DNA of 64,000 nt from Acridotheres tristis (GCA_037013685.1 CM072919.1:50178616-50242615), one strand, 5' to 3'; shown: positions 1 to 14,044, numbered from the stretch's first letter. Program-made: numbers and translations. Notes: generated from the sequence alone by a model not told the origin.

Positions 1-1170
1 ACATGTACTTTGTTCCCAAAATCTCATCAAAACTGTCAATGTACATATTTTCTCACCTTTTCCTAGACCTTAATCTGCCATCTGCATTCCAGCAACCTTA
101 TCTGGGCCAAGGCCCAAGGAAAATTCATTTGAAAATAGTGTTGATAAAACACCTCTATCTCATAGTTTTATAATTGTTGTATTGACTTGGAAGAAATAAC
201 ATTCAGGCTGTAATACACATTTTTTGCCTCAGGAAACCCACACTTTATATCCATTGTATCCAAAGCTGCCCTAATTACAATAGTTGATCAGTTTTCATGA
301 ATATACAGAAAACTACTCATGGTATCTTGTTGCTGCTGTTGAAACAACACCTTAACTGCTAATCAAAATTCATACAGGGATTTATCAGGAAGATAAAACT
401 TGTGAGGTAGCGTAATAAAGTCTTTAGAATATGTGTCATTGTTGCAAGAGCTGTCCAGCAGCTCTGGGAACAAGTTGCATGAGACAGAAAGTTGCAGCAC
501 ACCTTTTGAACATATATACTGTAGAGTATCCATTTTTTGAGCAGGTAGATAAACTTGATAAGATTACCTTTGAGGAAATTGTATTAGTATTTCTTATTTC
601 ACTTGCACTGTCTTGCTTTCTTCCTTTATGAGGGATGACAATATGAGTTTTAGTTTACATGCCTGATAGTTAAGGGGTAATTATTTAATTACATTAATTA
701 GAGTCTTCTTAAAATCTCATCATTTATTAAACCTGTCACCTTCCTCAGAAAACAAATTCTGCATACCTTGTGGCAATTCTTATTGTCTGAAAGACTGATG
801 ATCTTTAGTTAAAGGAATCACATTTTTGTAGAATAATTAATGATATAACAGTTCAGTAGTTCCTCTTAGTGCTTTCATATTGCTTGGTGATTTTGAACCA
901 AGAGGTTATTTTTAAACTGAAAATCTGTTTTTCTGAAGAAACAATATTAAAAAAGAATAAAAAAATCTGGTGTATGTTAGCATTAACTTGTTTTACTAGC
1001 AAAAACTGTTAGATGATAAATGTTCTGTGTAAGAATGACTGTGATTTTCATCTATCACAAAGTTTACTTCCTGTTAAACAAAATTACAAGTGTTATAGTA
1101 ATATCATCATATATTTCCCATGTTTCATTAGATATTCTTTAGCTATCTTCTTAAAAATTCACAAAGAATA
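1..1170. other. AT-rich single-copy DNA, no gene seen
   Basis: No recognisable exon, RNA gene or transposon is visible. A 66-codon open frame at 431-631 has no splice context or recognisable domain and looks like chance. The stretch runs directly into the pentanucleotide array that follows. Confidence 0.6.
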
Positions 1171-1171
1171 C

Positions 1172-1271
1172 ATAGAATAGAATAGAATAGAATAGAATAG
1201 AATAGAATAGAATAGAATAGAATAGAATAGAATAGAATAGAATAGAATAGAATAGAATAGAATAGAATAGA
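1172..1271. repeat. (AATAG)n pentanucleotide microsatellite
   Basis: About 20 near-perfect tandem copies of AATAG fill this segment, with no visible interruption. On the minus strand the unit is ATTCT. Avian CR1 elements end in ATTCTATG-like octamers, so an origin from a CR1 tail is possible, but no CR1 body is adjacent. The length and purity suggest a polymorphic locus. Confidence 0.95.
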
Positions 1272-4200
1272 GCAGTTGGAACTTAGGAGGTATTTTAAAT
1301 ATGTGTTGCTTTCTTGCTTATTATACTATTTTCTATAAGAATAGCAAATGGCCACTTTGAGTAGATTTGAGTAGAAATTTCAAAATCCAGTTTTTATATG
1401 TAAATTAAAATGGAGAATAATAATAATAATATTTAAATGTTTTTGTCAAATAAAATACACAGAAATTGTCATTAAAGAACTATAACGGCATTTTGCACAA
1501 TTAAGCATAAAATAATGCATTAACTGACCATGCAGTTGATTTTTTACGAATGTCAGTTAGAAAGCAGAGCCAAAAGTAAATGAAATTTTGAGGTAACCTG
1601 ATCCCTCTTTAGAAAAAAAGTTAAAAAGCCACTCTTTCAAAAATTAAACTTGGTAGATTCCTTAACTGATGATACGTTTCAGAATCAAGTTTTCTAAGCA
1701 TATAATTTCTTGAAAATACTCCATTGTTATTCCCTTATTCCTCTCTGCTTACTTTTATCTATCTCAAATTCATGGGATTTTTACTCTTTTTTTTCTCTAT
1801 TTACCTTATTAATACTTTCCATGTATAAGTAGTAATATTTTGATTTTTCAAAGATTTATTGGTATGTCCTGACTTGACCTGACTCAAGCACAGAAAACAG
1901 TAGTTGTGCATTAACCTGAAAAAGAAAGTTAGAAGTTCTCTGAGTGGATTACAGACTGGTAACAGATACCTATTAGTCAGACCAATTGTTGCTATAGAGG
2001 ACACAATTTCACATTTACTCTGTTGTCTTCATGTGTCCTTAATAGTGACAGTGAAAGATTAGGATCTTCTGTCAACTCATACCCACTCATGATACTAACC
2101 ATTGTTGGAGTGGCCAGCTATAATTTAATCTAGCCCACAGCTGTAGTTAAATGTTTTCTACTCTCTTGTCAAAGCCACTTAACATGGCAGGATTACATTT
2201 CAGGTTTAATTGCTGCCTTTAAGGTAAAGAAGATCAAATCCTTGTTTATTGCTATCATTCAAGCCTACTCGTTATTACCTTCCCATACGTGTCAAAGATC
2301 ATTGGTTGTCATCTTGGTGTGAAAATGTTTAATTCTGATATAGCTTTTCTCATAAGAAAGAGAAAATATCTGCATTTTATTTTGATGACATAATGCCATA
2401 AAGCAGTTGGTATATTTGTATTCAGAAATCTTTTTTGAATAATACTGCTGTCTATAAGTTTCTGTTATGTTGAAAATACTTCAAATAACTTTTTCTTGTT
2501 ACGTAATTATTCATTTACCTTTCCCATACAGAAATTTGGGGTAATCAGACATAAGAAATATCGGCAGCTTGATGCAATAAACCGAAAAAATTTGCATAGC
2601 AAATAAGTTATTTGTGGGGTTTTTTTTAATATGAGCTGACTTGTGGAACTGTAAAACAATATATTTTAAGTGCCTTAATTTTTAATTAGGTATATTCCAG
2701 AAGTATCTTCAGTTATTTAAAATTCATTCTTGAGCAGAATAGGGAATACTGAAGTTAAATAAGAGCAAGAGATAAAAAGAGGAGCCTTTCAGGAATGAGA
2801 AATAAAACTGGAAATCTTAGACAGTGTTCCCTAATTTCACATTAATTATACAGAATTTAACTCTCGAATTAGTTGTTGTCTTCAACCTCCCCAGTTGCCT
2901 ACAGGCTCAATTTTCCCACTGTACATAATTTTACTACTTATGGCAATGTATAAAAGCACATTATTTCACCAAAAGCTTTGAAACTTTGAAGCTTTCAATC
3001 ACTTTTAGCTTTTAGTTTTGGGATGGAATTTCATATCAGTCTTTTCAGATATGCTCGTCATTCAGTTTTGATTTTTAATTTAAAAGGTTATACAGCTGGA
3101 TTATATTTGAGATAAAATTTGGTAGATTCTGAGCAAAGCTCAAATCATATACTGGAAGCTGAACAGGCATACTTCTACAAATGCACATGTGTAACCATCT
3201 GGAAAAAAATACATACGTATATGTTTATATATTTATATAATAGGTAAATAAATTGTAATTTCATGCAAACACAGGTTTCGGTTTTGTCTGTTCTAGCACT
3301 GGAATCACAAAGAACAGTTAAATCTACTTTGTATTCCAGTTCCCCTCTACATCCCAACTCTGTCCCTGTTGTCAGCAATGGTAAGATAAACATACTGCAC
3401 AGAAACTAAGGCAGAAATAGGAATAGATAACTAGGACAGAAAGCAACATAGACCAAGACCTTTATTTTCAGCAGCAATCTACTCCCGGGGGGATGTAAAC
3501 AAACTTTGGAACCACAGTGCCTGGAAAGGGAACAATAGCAACAATTACTCACTAAAAGATATATCATTAGAGTAACATTACTGTTTCCTATTTTCTTCAA
3601 AGAAAATCTTTGCTGAATGTGATATTCTACTAGTTTGGGAAAATATCCGGTATATATGCAGTTAGCAAAAAGTTTAATTTCCATGAAATAGTTGAAAATA
3701 AATAGCAAGCAGTTTGTAATTTATTTTCATGGGTACTTTGAACCAATTCTGCAGTCAGCATAAAAAGGCATCATAAAATTATATTAAAAAAATGATGTGC
3801 TTTTTATGGTTTACGTTATTGTGCAGAAGATATTTTCTTTCTTTTTCATTGGTACATTTATATCCATTTCACCTCTGAATTAAGATGTTTGGAGTGACTT
3901 AACCGGCTATGGCTCCTAAAGTCTTCTAGGCTTCACTGTCTTCTGCTATTCAAGGAACCAGCAAGAGTTTTATTCAGCTTTTCTCAACTGAAAAGAGAAA
4001 ATGTGCATCATAGTTCCACTGGGCAGTTTAGCTGATTTAGGCAGGTTAGGCATTTCTTTCAGTGGCACCATCCGATGAAGCACGTCATCCTCTTCTCCCT
4101 TTTTTTGTTTAGTTCACCACACAGCCCAATAAAGAACGTACCCAAAATATTATTGCAGCATTCAGGAAGCTGCCAACAGTCAAAGTAGGAAGGTCTACTG

Positions 4201-7000
4201 TTGGGACCGATAGTAATAATCGTAGCACAAAAAGGCAATAAATACTTCTCCCTTTTATTTTTTTTTATAAATATACGATAGCAATAAACCCATGTTTTGT
4301 TAGCCTATTAGACCTAAAGTGACATATTTTGCTTTATTTTGATATGCACTTTATTTTAAAAAGGCATAGTCACGTATTTGATGACAAATATGCCATAAAT
4401 ACACTTTTCTACTACTTAACGTGTATGCATAGCTTTGAGATCTAAAGTATAATTTAGAATTTTCAGTGATATAAGAATTAATGTTGTAGCATAGGCTTCA
4501 AGTTTTTTGTAAACAGATTTATCGGAAAGAAAAAGCATGAGGTCCTTTCTTCTCATCAGCCTTCTCTATGTACGAGAATGCCTTGTGATTAACAGACTAG
4601 CATCCTGTGGGGCAGAAGTAAACAGTCATTACAATCTTATATTTAAAATATATCACAGCAGAAGCTGTGATGAATAATAAATAAAGTAATTTTCCTATGT
4701 GAACAGTGTTATGAAATAGCCCAGTCATTTCATTAAGGGTATGCTTTGATTGTGTAATGAACATCAGATCAGCTGTATGGGTGCCTTCTGTTGAATATAT
4801 CATGGGTGTAGATTGGCGAAACTTAGGGGAGATTACACTTTGCAGTTTCTAAGTTGAAACATGTCTACATTACTGAAAGTAGATATTTTTATTTTTAGTG
4901 TAAAAGTATTCATTGAAATTATATTCAGTTGTTATTTTTATTATTCTTCAGCTCCTGCTTTTTCAGCATGAAGGTTTTACATGATGCTCTTTATAATTAC
5001 ACAAAACAAAAAATTCAGACAAAAATTCACGTTTTCATCTATAAAAAATGCTAAAAAGATCTTAGTAATCAAATGCACTGCAGGTGAAAAACAAATACAA
5101 TTGCATATGAGTCGGTCACAATAGAGTTGTACTGCCAAGACAACAGGAAATAACTGGAAAAACATGTCATAGTACCAATAACAGACTCTGTAATTTATGT
5201 AGAATACACCATTCTGACATCTTTGCAAAGATCTACACTAAAACTGACAGTAGGGAGCAAGATAAAACTTTGTCTCGCTAATGCATTTCCTGAAATAAAA
5301 TCCTATTTTGATTTGATGGGGTTTGGAACCAGAAAATTATACCGTATATTCCATGGGTGTGGGGTGGAAGGAGTTTTCTTCAAGTATAACAACAAACCCA
5401 AGAACATTTTCTTTAACAATATGTTATGATTTCTAGATCTCTTTTTGCCTTTTTCTCTTCTCCATTACAATATGTAGAGAAAGCATATAGTGTAAACTGA
5501 TTAAGAAGAAATCTACCTATTTAAATACATGTATTCCTTTAAAGATTATGCTTGGAATTTTTCTTAACTGGCAGTGCCATCTGTGAACATCCAGGGTTCA
5601 TTTCATTCTCTCCAAATTTTTTCTTTTAATGTACACAAGGGGGACAGAATTCTCTTGATTCATTCATATGTATAAATCGGAGACATGGGTTTTGGAGAAA
5701 GGGACATCTATCTTGGCACTGCAGCGTGTAACAGAACTTTAATCAACATCCGCCCTTTACTCTTCAGAGCAGCATAGACAGGGCACCTGCCTGCTCTGAG
5801 ACGTGCCAAAATGACATCTGATCACTTTGACTTGTTCAGATTATGGTGTCTGGGGGTCAGAAACACTCATTCCTTTGCCTGTCTCCTGAACAGAAACATA
5901 TTTTCATGGAATAATAAAAGAGGTAATAGAAGTAGAAGCATTCACTATTTTTGCAAGAATATCTCATTAATTTCTATTATGTACATAAACAGGAACATTA
6001 ATGTGGTTTGGTGGGTTAAACAAAAGAACTTTTGCTTAAAACATTACCTTGGTTTTACAAAAATTTCAGTAAATAATTCTGTTATAATTGGAGAGAAAAA
6101 TAATATAATGGTACTTGGCATTCTTTATGAATATTCATCCACAGAAGTAGCAAACACAGAGATAAATAATTTAAAATTGGAATAAGACAAATTTATTAAC
6201 GAATTTTTAAGGAATTCTGTGATTTTAATGTAATGTATCTTTTCTAAAACGGCTGATCTTCATATTTCTGTTGCAGGATATTTTTGCTTTATGACACCTC
6301 TTTTTGCAGATCTGATGTAATGCAAGTTGAAATATTAAATTTTGACATAATTCATATACGTTTTTTCAGAATGATGGGTTTGAAAGAAAGCACATTTGCT
6401 CACCTACTGAAGTAGGCTGTGTTTTCAAAATCCAAAAAACATAAACATGATGAATTTTAGGCTTATATTTTCAAACTGAAGAGAGGATAGACCTGACTCT
6501 TAGGCTAGACATTTTCGGTGTAGACCAATGGTTCACTCAAGCCACCTAAAAACAGATGTGTTTAAAGAAAAATTAAATCACAGTTACTCAAATTCAAGAT
6601 GGCTATAAATTTCCACAAAATATTAAAGAATAGGGAAAAGGGGGAGAGCATTAGGAAATTATTTGAATTAATGCTTAGTGCATGTGGGCCACTTATGAAA
6701 CTATTTTCAATATGTATAAAAAACTTAGACGATAACTCAGCATTGCATTCATTAACATATTACCAGAACTCTGTTATTAATCAAAACAAATGTACTGAGG
6801 AAACATAACTGAATACAACTTCAATGAGGACATTGCTTACCAAATTCAGACTACTTTTTACCATTTAGCCAAAGCAAAAGCAAAAGATCAAGCCATGGTT
6901 GCATGCATGTAGTCATTTGATCAAATAGATTGAATGCCATTGACTGTCTTTTAACATTATCCTTCAAAAGTCACTGCAGTGAAGCTTCTACAACTCCTTT
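1272..7000. other. AT-rich single-copy DNA, no gene seen
   Basis: Open frames up to 124 codons occur (for example 5811-6185 +), but none shows a known domain, biased codon use or convincing splice sites at both ends. A good 3' splice-site-like sequence ends at 2531 and is followed by 24 open codons, treated as a finding. A 9-bp inverted repeat (5764-5772 with 5791-5799) could form a small hairpin with an 18-nt loop. Otherwise nothing is recognised. Confidence 0.55.
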
Positions 7001-7032
7001 CTAATAGGAAATAAATCTAATAGGAAACAAAT
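7001..7032. repeat. 16-bp tandem duplication
   Basis: The unit starting ctaataggaa occurs twice head to tail (7001-7016 and 7017-7032) with one difference (ataaat against acaaat). It looks like a simple local slippage or duplication event. Confidence 0.8.
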
Positions 7033-7638
7033 CATAACTTCCAGTGAATTACTTGACCCCTGTAGAAGAGTTCTTGCAGTTTTACCTTTTTGTTATTTGT
7101 TTCTTGAGGAGAACAAGAAATAGCTGATCTTCAGTTTGGTCTTCTCTGGGAAGAAAGTTGATGTCGATAGAGTATGTGCTGTCTAGTAAAATTGTGTTTC
7201 ATTATTAAATTCATATATGATCGGAATTTCAGTAATTGAGGAGAAAGCTAAGACTGTTTTACTGTTGATTTGATTGGCGTTAGTGTCAGGTCTAGAAGTA
7301 AGCAGGTTTAACTTCAAAATTATGTAACTCTTCAGAATAGCCACATACATTCTAGATGTTCTTGCTGTTATCTGCAAAATAATAGTTGTTCTTCAGTTGA
7401 AAAAAAATTCCTAATTGTTTTTTATTGATTTGTGGGCTTAGAAGAGTTAAACATTATAAAGAATTGGCTTATTTTAAAGTCATGGGCAAGATAATTTACA
7501 GACCTTAATAAATATTTAGGTCTCTATTCAAATTTGTCGCAAAAACACTCAAGCACATAAGCAGAATAAATGGGGTAGCATAAATTAGATGCTAACAATT
7601 CTTCCATGTTCAGTCATTAAAATAACACTGATGCATCT

Positions 7639-7641
7639 GTG

Positions 7642-7691
<50 letters not shown>

Positions 7692-7698
7692 CACATAT
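7639..7698. repeat. Compound microsatellite (TGTC)n-(TC)n-(TA)n-(CA)
   Basis: A tetranucleotide run of TGTC passes into a TC run, then a TA run and a short ACACAT tail, all within about 60 bp with no spacer. The graded change of unit is typical of a microsatellite that has mutated from one motif into the next. Confidence 0.93.
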
Positions 7699-9009
7699 GC
7701 AGACATTATTAATACCATGCATGTTTTTATGACTTGATTTTGCTAAACTGCTATTTGATTCTATTCAAAGCTCTTGCTATTTATTCAACTTGAAATACTC
7801 ACTACCAACTTGTATAAGTGTTGCTATGTCACTTGGCATTGCATTTTTAATTAACAAAATCTATTTATCTACAGTAAAATCTACTATTTCCCCATGCCGT
7901 TTTGGATAAATATTATCCGTGAAAGTTCAGGAAATCTTTGCTTATCTTAGACTTTGAACAATATTTGTGCTATGGGAAATCAAAATTCAGATAACTCCCA
8001 CGTGGAGCAAAAGCGAAAACCCAACTTAGAAGTGATGAGGGGATTAATGACTAGACTGTCTCTTGTCCACAATGGATTTAACTACAATAATATTGTGAAA
8101 TGCAGAATTATTTCAGTTTGCTAACTTCAAAACTCCTTTTTCTGATAAAGACTTCATTGACACTGATCATTTCTTGCTGAAAGAAAATCATTTATCTAAA
8201 TTCTTGACTAACTATACTTAGTCTCATATAAATTCTGATCCTATCTCTGCCATTTATCTGATAGGTAACAGATGGGTCGCTGCATTTTTCTCTTCTCTTT
8301 CTCTTCCTTGTGTTTTATTTTTTCCAGTGTAAGAGTCAACTCCCCTTAGCATTTAGTTCATGATTATTGGTTTGAGATCTTTACTTGAATCCTTCAGAGC
8401 TGCTGTATTTGAACTCCATCAGAAGCTTTACATCTCTAGCATAGCAGATTTCATCTTTGTTAAAAGAATTTTCAAGCAGGAAGATTTTATAAAAAGTAAA
8501 AGAATAAAAGGAGTCTTCTTCATTTCACAGCATCTTTCATACAATCCACTTAAGTAGTACGTCCTATTCCTTTCTTGAGTCCTCACTTAAGGAGACAGAG
8601 GCTAAAGCTTCTGCAAATTTTGGCTCATTTCTTGATTCTAGAAAGCAATGTATTTTTTATTCTGTCATAAGAATATGACTACACAGCAAAGAAAAATTCT
8701 GACTCTGAGACGGATACAGCATGCCAGAAAAGAAAAAGGATATTACGTTACATCTTCGTCAGCTATGATGGAGTGTGGTCACATAGGAAAGTCTCCTGCA
8801 AGTCACATTCAGAAGCTTTTCATGTGCTGGCTAGCAGATCAGATGTGGACTTTGTTATCACCCATTACATACAAAACAAATTATAATGGGTGATATGGAA
8901 TCGTTCTCATCACAGGTATAGAAAAAATTCTCTATGCTAGAAAAAAGTCTCATAATCCCGATACTTTACGTAAAAATACATTAATTGTACTTTAACAATC
9001 TGCAATATA
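7699..9009. other. AT-rich DNA, nothing recognised
   Basis: Short open frames (8360-8557 and 8648-8893, both +) lack recognisable domains or splice context. No repeat family is recognised. Confidence 0.5.
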
Positions 9010-9500
9010 TGAGCAGTAAGAATGGTAGCTAAGAAGTGAAGGTAAGGCAGGAGTAAGTAGTGACAGAAGGACAATGCCTATAAGGTCAAGGGCTGAGTTC
9101 TACAACATCCAAATGCAGAGCAGGACTGGTGACAATTTGGTGTCAATCAGCTCCACAGAGACAGAGTAGATCCAATGTCAAGTCTCAAAATAGTTCAGCT
9201 GTCTGTGCCAATTCAGACTGATAGAGCACATGATCAGGCACACCTTCAACATAGCTCAGGCAAGTCCCAAAAATAATGGTCTGAGCTTGAGAGCAGCTCC
9301 TGCAGTGAGTGAGCACCTCCTGCCCCTTTCACACATAATGATTTCTCAGCAGCAAGAGTCCAGTGTAGAGTGCTGCACTGTATCAGAGGTGTCTTGATGA
9401 ATAAGCGATTTAACTGCCTAAAATGGTCCTGACAATTGGTTTTCCCAGTCCCAGAGTCCTTTCACTGGGGTTTTAAACAGAACTGTCTTGCCAAAATTAA
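9010..9500. other. Less AT-rich block, possibly an old unclassified repeat
   Basis: The base composition is visibly less AT-rich than both flanks, and the texture resembles decayed avian LTR sequence. No terminal TG/CA, polyadenylation signal or primer-binding site can be fixed, and no open frame is long. An ancient LTR fragment is one reading; a unique conserved element is another. Confidence 0.25.
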
Positions 9501-10944
9501 GCAGGACTCAGGCAAGATAGTATTTAATTAGATAGGTAGCTGGCTAAAAAAACATTTTAAATTTTATGTATGTTATGGCCAAGACCTCACATCTCGCAAT
9601 AGCTTTTCCAAGAATCTCAGTAATCTTATTCTTCCAGTTAAAGCTTTAGCTTCCAGCTAAAGTCTGTAAATGAAAGGAAGAGAAAAGAGAGAAAGAACGA
9701 TGAAGATACTGAAAGATAGTCAAGCAACATCTAAAATTTGTGTGCAATGAATATTTAGTTAATACTGACTGTAGTGAAAAGCAAACTCATTTTGTAATCT
9801 CCAAATAGGACCCTACATTTATTTTTTCATTCTGTTCTCTTTAATCATGGATCAAAATATTTAATCCAAAATGCACCCAGGGTGCTTCTTTCTAATCATT
9901 AAATCATTTCAGTAAAATCTGTTGGTAGAAACAGAGGTTTAGAATCTTGAGCTCCTTGGAAATATGCTTGTTATTTTTATCCATAGCTGACGTGCTAGGG
10001 AAGAAGAGCAATTTTGTTTACTCCCAGGTGGTTTAAATTTGATTTGAACTCATAGCTGAGTTTAAGCTGATGAACAGCTTTTTATTGAACATGAATAAAT
10101 TGAGAAATTCAGATTAGTCAGCCACTTTTTCGTCATAATTTAAATACCAAAGAAGATGCTTTTAGCAAAAATAGAGCAGAAAGGTGTGTGCAATTGATGA
10201 ATTGTACCTGATGACTAGCTGACTTAATAAAATCCTTAATGAATTTACTGCTGTTCTAGGTCTTTTCAGTATTCATGTTCTTATGAAAAAGAATTTGTGC
10301 AAAACAAAGTGAAAGTAATCGACATAAAATATAAAAACAAATGCTTGAACGAACCCATATGCAGTACTGTATGTGAACATATGTAACAGCTTTTCCTGAG
10401 TATCCTGTAAAAACATGTTTTGCTCTTGCATGAAAAAGAAAAATCTCAACTAACACGGTCTTTAACAACTAATATGGTCTTTTGAGTGAGCACCTTATCA
10501 GCATTCGGTTCAACTTCAAAGTCTGAAAACCCTTCTTAAAAAAAAGATAGGAACTTGAGCAATCCCTTTGGGAATCAAGTAGAATTACCTAAGCATAAAA
10601 AAATCTGAAAATGACTGTCAGTTCACTGGTAAGACAAGGCAAAATTAAAGTTCATACCAAGTTTCAGTTATGTCTTTCTATTCCTGACAAAATGCTGAGT
10701 GTTATTCTATTTCTGAAGAAACATTTTTGTGTAGATTTTTTTAATATGTATATAGATGTAAATTTGCATACATATAAATATGTATGTATGTTTATGCTTG
10801 TTAGGAAATGCTTTAAGACCAAAAGATAACAATGGCTACATATTATTATCTTAATCTGCTCAGGCACCTACATAGCAGAGACATTTCCTTCTCATAAGAA
10901 TGACAAATTCTTCTGGACAAAGAAGGAGAAGACTAAAGAAATGC
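9501..10944. other. AT-rich DNA, nothing recognised
   Basis: There is an AT-rich segment with a short TATGTATG run near 10780-10800. The open frames 10256-10468 (-) and 10611-10829 (+) are unremarkable and have no recognisable domain. Confidence 0.5.
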
Positions 10945-11551
10945 TGTAGTTTAAGCTGGCAGGTAGCTAAACACCATACATTTGCTCATTCACTACCCCC
11001 TTGCTCCCAGTGGGATGGGGAACAGAATTGTTTAAAAAATAAAATAAAATAAAATTGTGGATTGTGGGGTGAGATTAAGACAGTTTAAAAGGGCAGAAAA
11101 AGAAGGGAAAATTGTAATAATAGTAATAATAGGAGCAATAATAATAATAATAGCAACAACAAGTATAGTAAAAATTATTAAAAAAAGGATGCATATTGCA
11201 GTTGCTCACCACCTGCACTGATGGACACTTAGCCACTTCCTCAGCATCCCCCCATCAGCTTTGCCCATAGTTTAGGTGCTGAGCATGACACTGTATGCTG
11301 TGGAATATTCCTCTGATCTGTTGGGGTCATCTGTCCTGGTCATGTCTCCTCCCAGCTTTTTGTGTTCTCTCAGTCTCTTTGGTGAAGGGTTAATGTGAAT
11401 AGGTGGAAAGTCATTGTCTTATGGTAAGCACTGTTTGTCAGCAACTCAAACATCGGTGCATTATCAACATCCTTCTCATCCTAAATCCAAAATGCAACAC
11501 TATACCAGCTACTAGAAAGAAAGTTAAATCTATCCAGGAAAGTACAGGACA
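10945..11551 (-). mobile_element. Solo LTR of an avian ERVL-like endogenous retrovirus
   Basis: Read on the minus strand it begins TGTCCTG at 11551 and ends with a TACA-type terminus at 10945, as expected for TG...CA LTR ends. The minus-strand start, the segment around 11497-11520 (TAGCTGGTATAG-like) and the CCCAGTGGGATGGGG block near 11008-11022 match my memory of a very common bird LTR family usually classed as ERVL. An AAAAT run (about 11034-11055) and an AAT-rich run (about 11114-11160) sit inside it. No internal retroviral genes adjoin it, so it is a solo LTR. The 5-base flanks (aatgc and ccaag) do not match, so no target duplication remains and the copy is old. The family name needs a repeat-library search. 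Confidence 0.75.
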
Positions 11552-14040
11552 CCAAGAGAGGAAATATTGGAAAAATTCCCCTTATATTTAGCGGAAAGTG
11601 ATTAGATGCCAAAAGTTTGGCTTTTGGAGAATTGATAGTGGACTATTACACTGAGTCCTGTGAAAGCAGACTGAGTTGATACTATCTTGGTTCATTAAAG
11701 GATGAAGAGCTGGGGCAGATTTTTGTGAGTGTGCGTGTGTGCTTGTCTGTTCAATATATGAAAAATTCTCTGTACGGAAAGAAACTTGAATCTTGAAAAA
11801 AAATTAACTTAATAATTTCCAAATTTCAGAAAACAGCAGCTTGCCAGTTCAGGGTGTTTTCTTATGTAGATTTCCCTAAATAATTGTTTGCATTGAATTC
11901 TTATAATCATTGAGTAATTAGTAATTAACAATTACTTATTTTATATATCAGTGTGGTCGATTGATGATTTATTATACACTTTTATAATTTCCTTATTTTG
12001 TACATAGAAATATTTCCCAGAAGTTGGACAAATCATAAAATAAGATGAAAAAAGTCTGAAAAGCATTCATAGGAGCTTTGTAAACCCAAGAGACAACTGT
12101 GGCCTTCCAATAAATAATGCCATCTGTTTTCTATTTAGTTAATGCATTTATAAATTCTGCTGATTTCTTATTATTTGGTAATTAGTAATAAATTATTACA
12201 ACACTTGGGTTTATGCTTTGATTTAGGAGACTAATCTCTCAATATCTGACTGCATGGCTAGTCAGTGTGATAGGCAAATTTTCACTTGCAAGGCTTATAT
12301 GCAAAATTGATTTATTTATATCCATAGTACATTAATCTGTTTATAAAGTTATTCATGCATCATAATAAAGTGATAAGTTGATACCTTTAAGCTGGTTCTA
12401 AAGTTGAAGATGTGTCAGTTTTATTTCTAAGTATACTTGCTTTCCCTTCTGTGTTTTCTCATAGAGAGTGGTACATCTATTTAGAAGATTGTGGTTCCAA
12501 AATATCAGAATGCATGTAGGGAATTATTTGCTGGTATGATAACTTACTTTTGAAAATACACTTGTCAATGAAAATACAAAACTGGCAAGAGGTAGAATTA
12601 ATCTAGAGGGTTGTACAACTGTTTTGAGGCAAGTTTGGATTAGTTTACTGTAACCAACTAATGTAAGCAAGTCGGTGCAGTGACACACTTTGCAAGCTGA
12701 CTAAAGATCTACTTGAGAAAAGTGTGATTGGAATTCAAACAATAACCAGACACTTCTTCATTGTTCTGTTTTATTCTTCTAGACACAAGAAAAACTGAAA
12801 TTTACCTGTGGAAATTTTTGAGTAGTATTCAATTGGGAAAAGAATGGTAATTACAAGATAAGGGATATTTTGCACCAATAAATAAAAAAGTTGTATTCTA
12901 GCTTCTACCTCTTTCCTAGCATAAATTTTGTGCAAAAGCCATTGGACACCTGCGTATGCATGTAGTACTGAAAATAGTTGAAACAGAAAACTATAAGAGC
13001 AAGAAGCATTATTTATGCCCCATGCATTGTAATAAGAATCCAGCCATGAGTTTGAAGACATCTAAAAATAACCTTGACATTACCCTCTTTTATAAATAAG
13101 GTGAAATTAAATTATGTCTCTGATAAATGCAACAACAGGCACAAACACACACAAACTTAATGTCCCACTTATAAAAACCAGAAAAGGGTATTGCAGTATT
13201 AGGAAGGCGTTTTATTTGAGTTTGTACTTCCGAAATATTTCTTTATATTGATGTTCTTTTTCTGTTTGTATTGGTAGGCTAAGTGAGATCATTAAATGTG
13301 TACTTGTGTGATACAATTTACTAAAGGTGCACATATGATTTAAATAAAAAAATTTAAAAGATTAGTTAATTACACAGAAATTATGTAAACCAAATGTATT
13401 AATTATACTGAGTGTTTATTATATATTAAATACTTCAGTTCCGTCTATGTTTTAAAATTTTCTTTTTCTTTGAATAAGGTAAAGGTTTTTCTTTATTGTT
13501 CAGCACATGGCAGTAGCCTCATATCCAATTTACTTAGTATCTCTGCTTTTTGTCATTAGCAATTTTTCTCTTCAGTATGTGAATATGAACTTTATTCATG
13601 GATTTGTTACAGCTTAAGATAGTGTTTGAATATGTTCAAATTATATGATTCTGTGGTGTGGAAAGAGAATTGTAATTCAGAAATAAAAAAGAATCATTTT
13701 CTGGTCACTCTCCTTAAAAAATATACTTGTTCAGGTGAGTGCTTTGTGATTCTGGAGCTTAGAAGAATACAGCACTTCCACAGACTACATATAATTGGAG
13801 ATTAAAAAAGACAGTCTTGGTAAACAGACATAACTGTCAAAAAATTCTTTTGAATATGACTACTAAACATATTATGAAAGGTAGTGACATATCCACAATA
13901 CAGTATGACCTGTTTACACAGAAGAGTTGGTGCGACAGAAGCATATTATTCCACTTTATTAATTCACAGTTCCACTTCTTTCTGTTATGCTTTTATAAGC
14001 CTTGTATTTTGAAGACATTTATTGAAGCAGTGGTTTGTCA
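11552..14040. other. AT-rich single-copy DNA
   Basis: Nothing recognised. A consensus-like splice donor (CAG followed by gtgagt at 13734) lies downstream of weak acceptors, but the enclosed segment is short and composition-typical. The minus-strand frame 12771-13061 (96 codons) has no recognisable domain. Confidence 0.5.
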
Positions 14041-14044
14041 CTGC

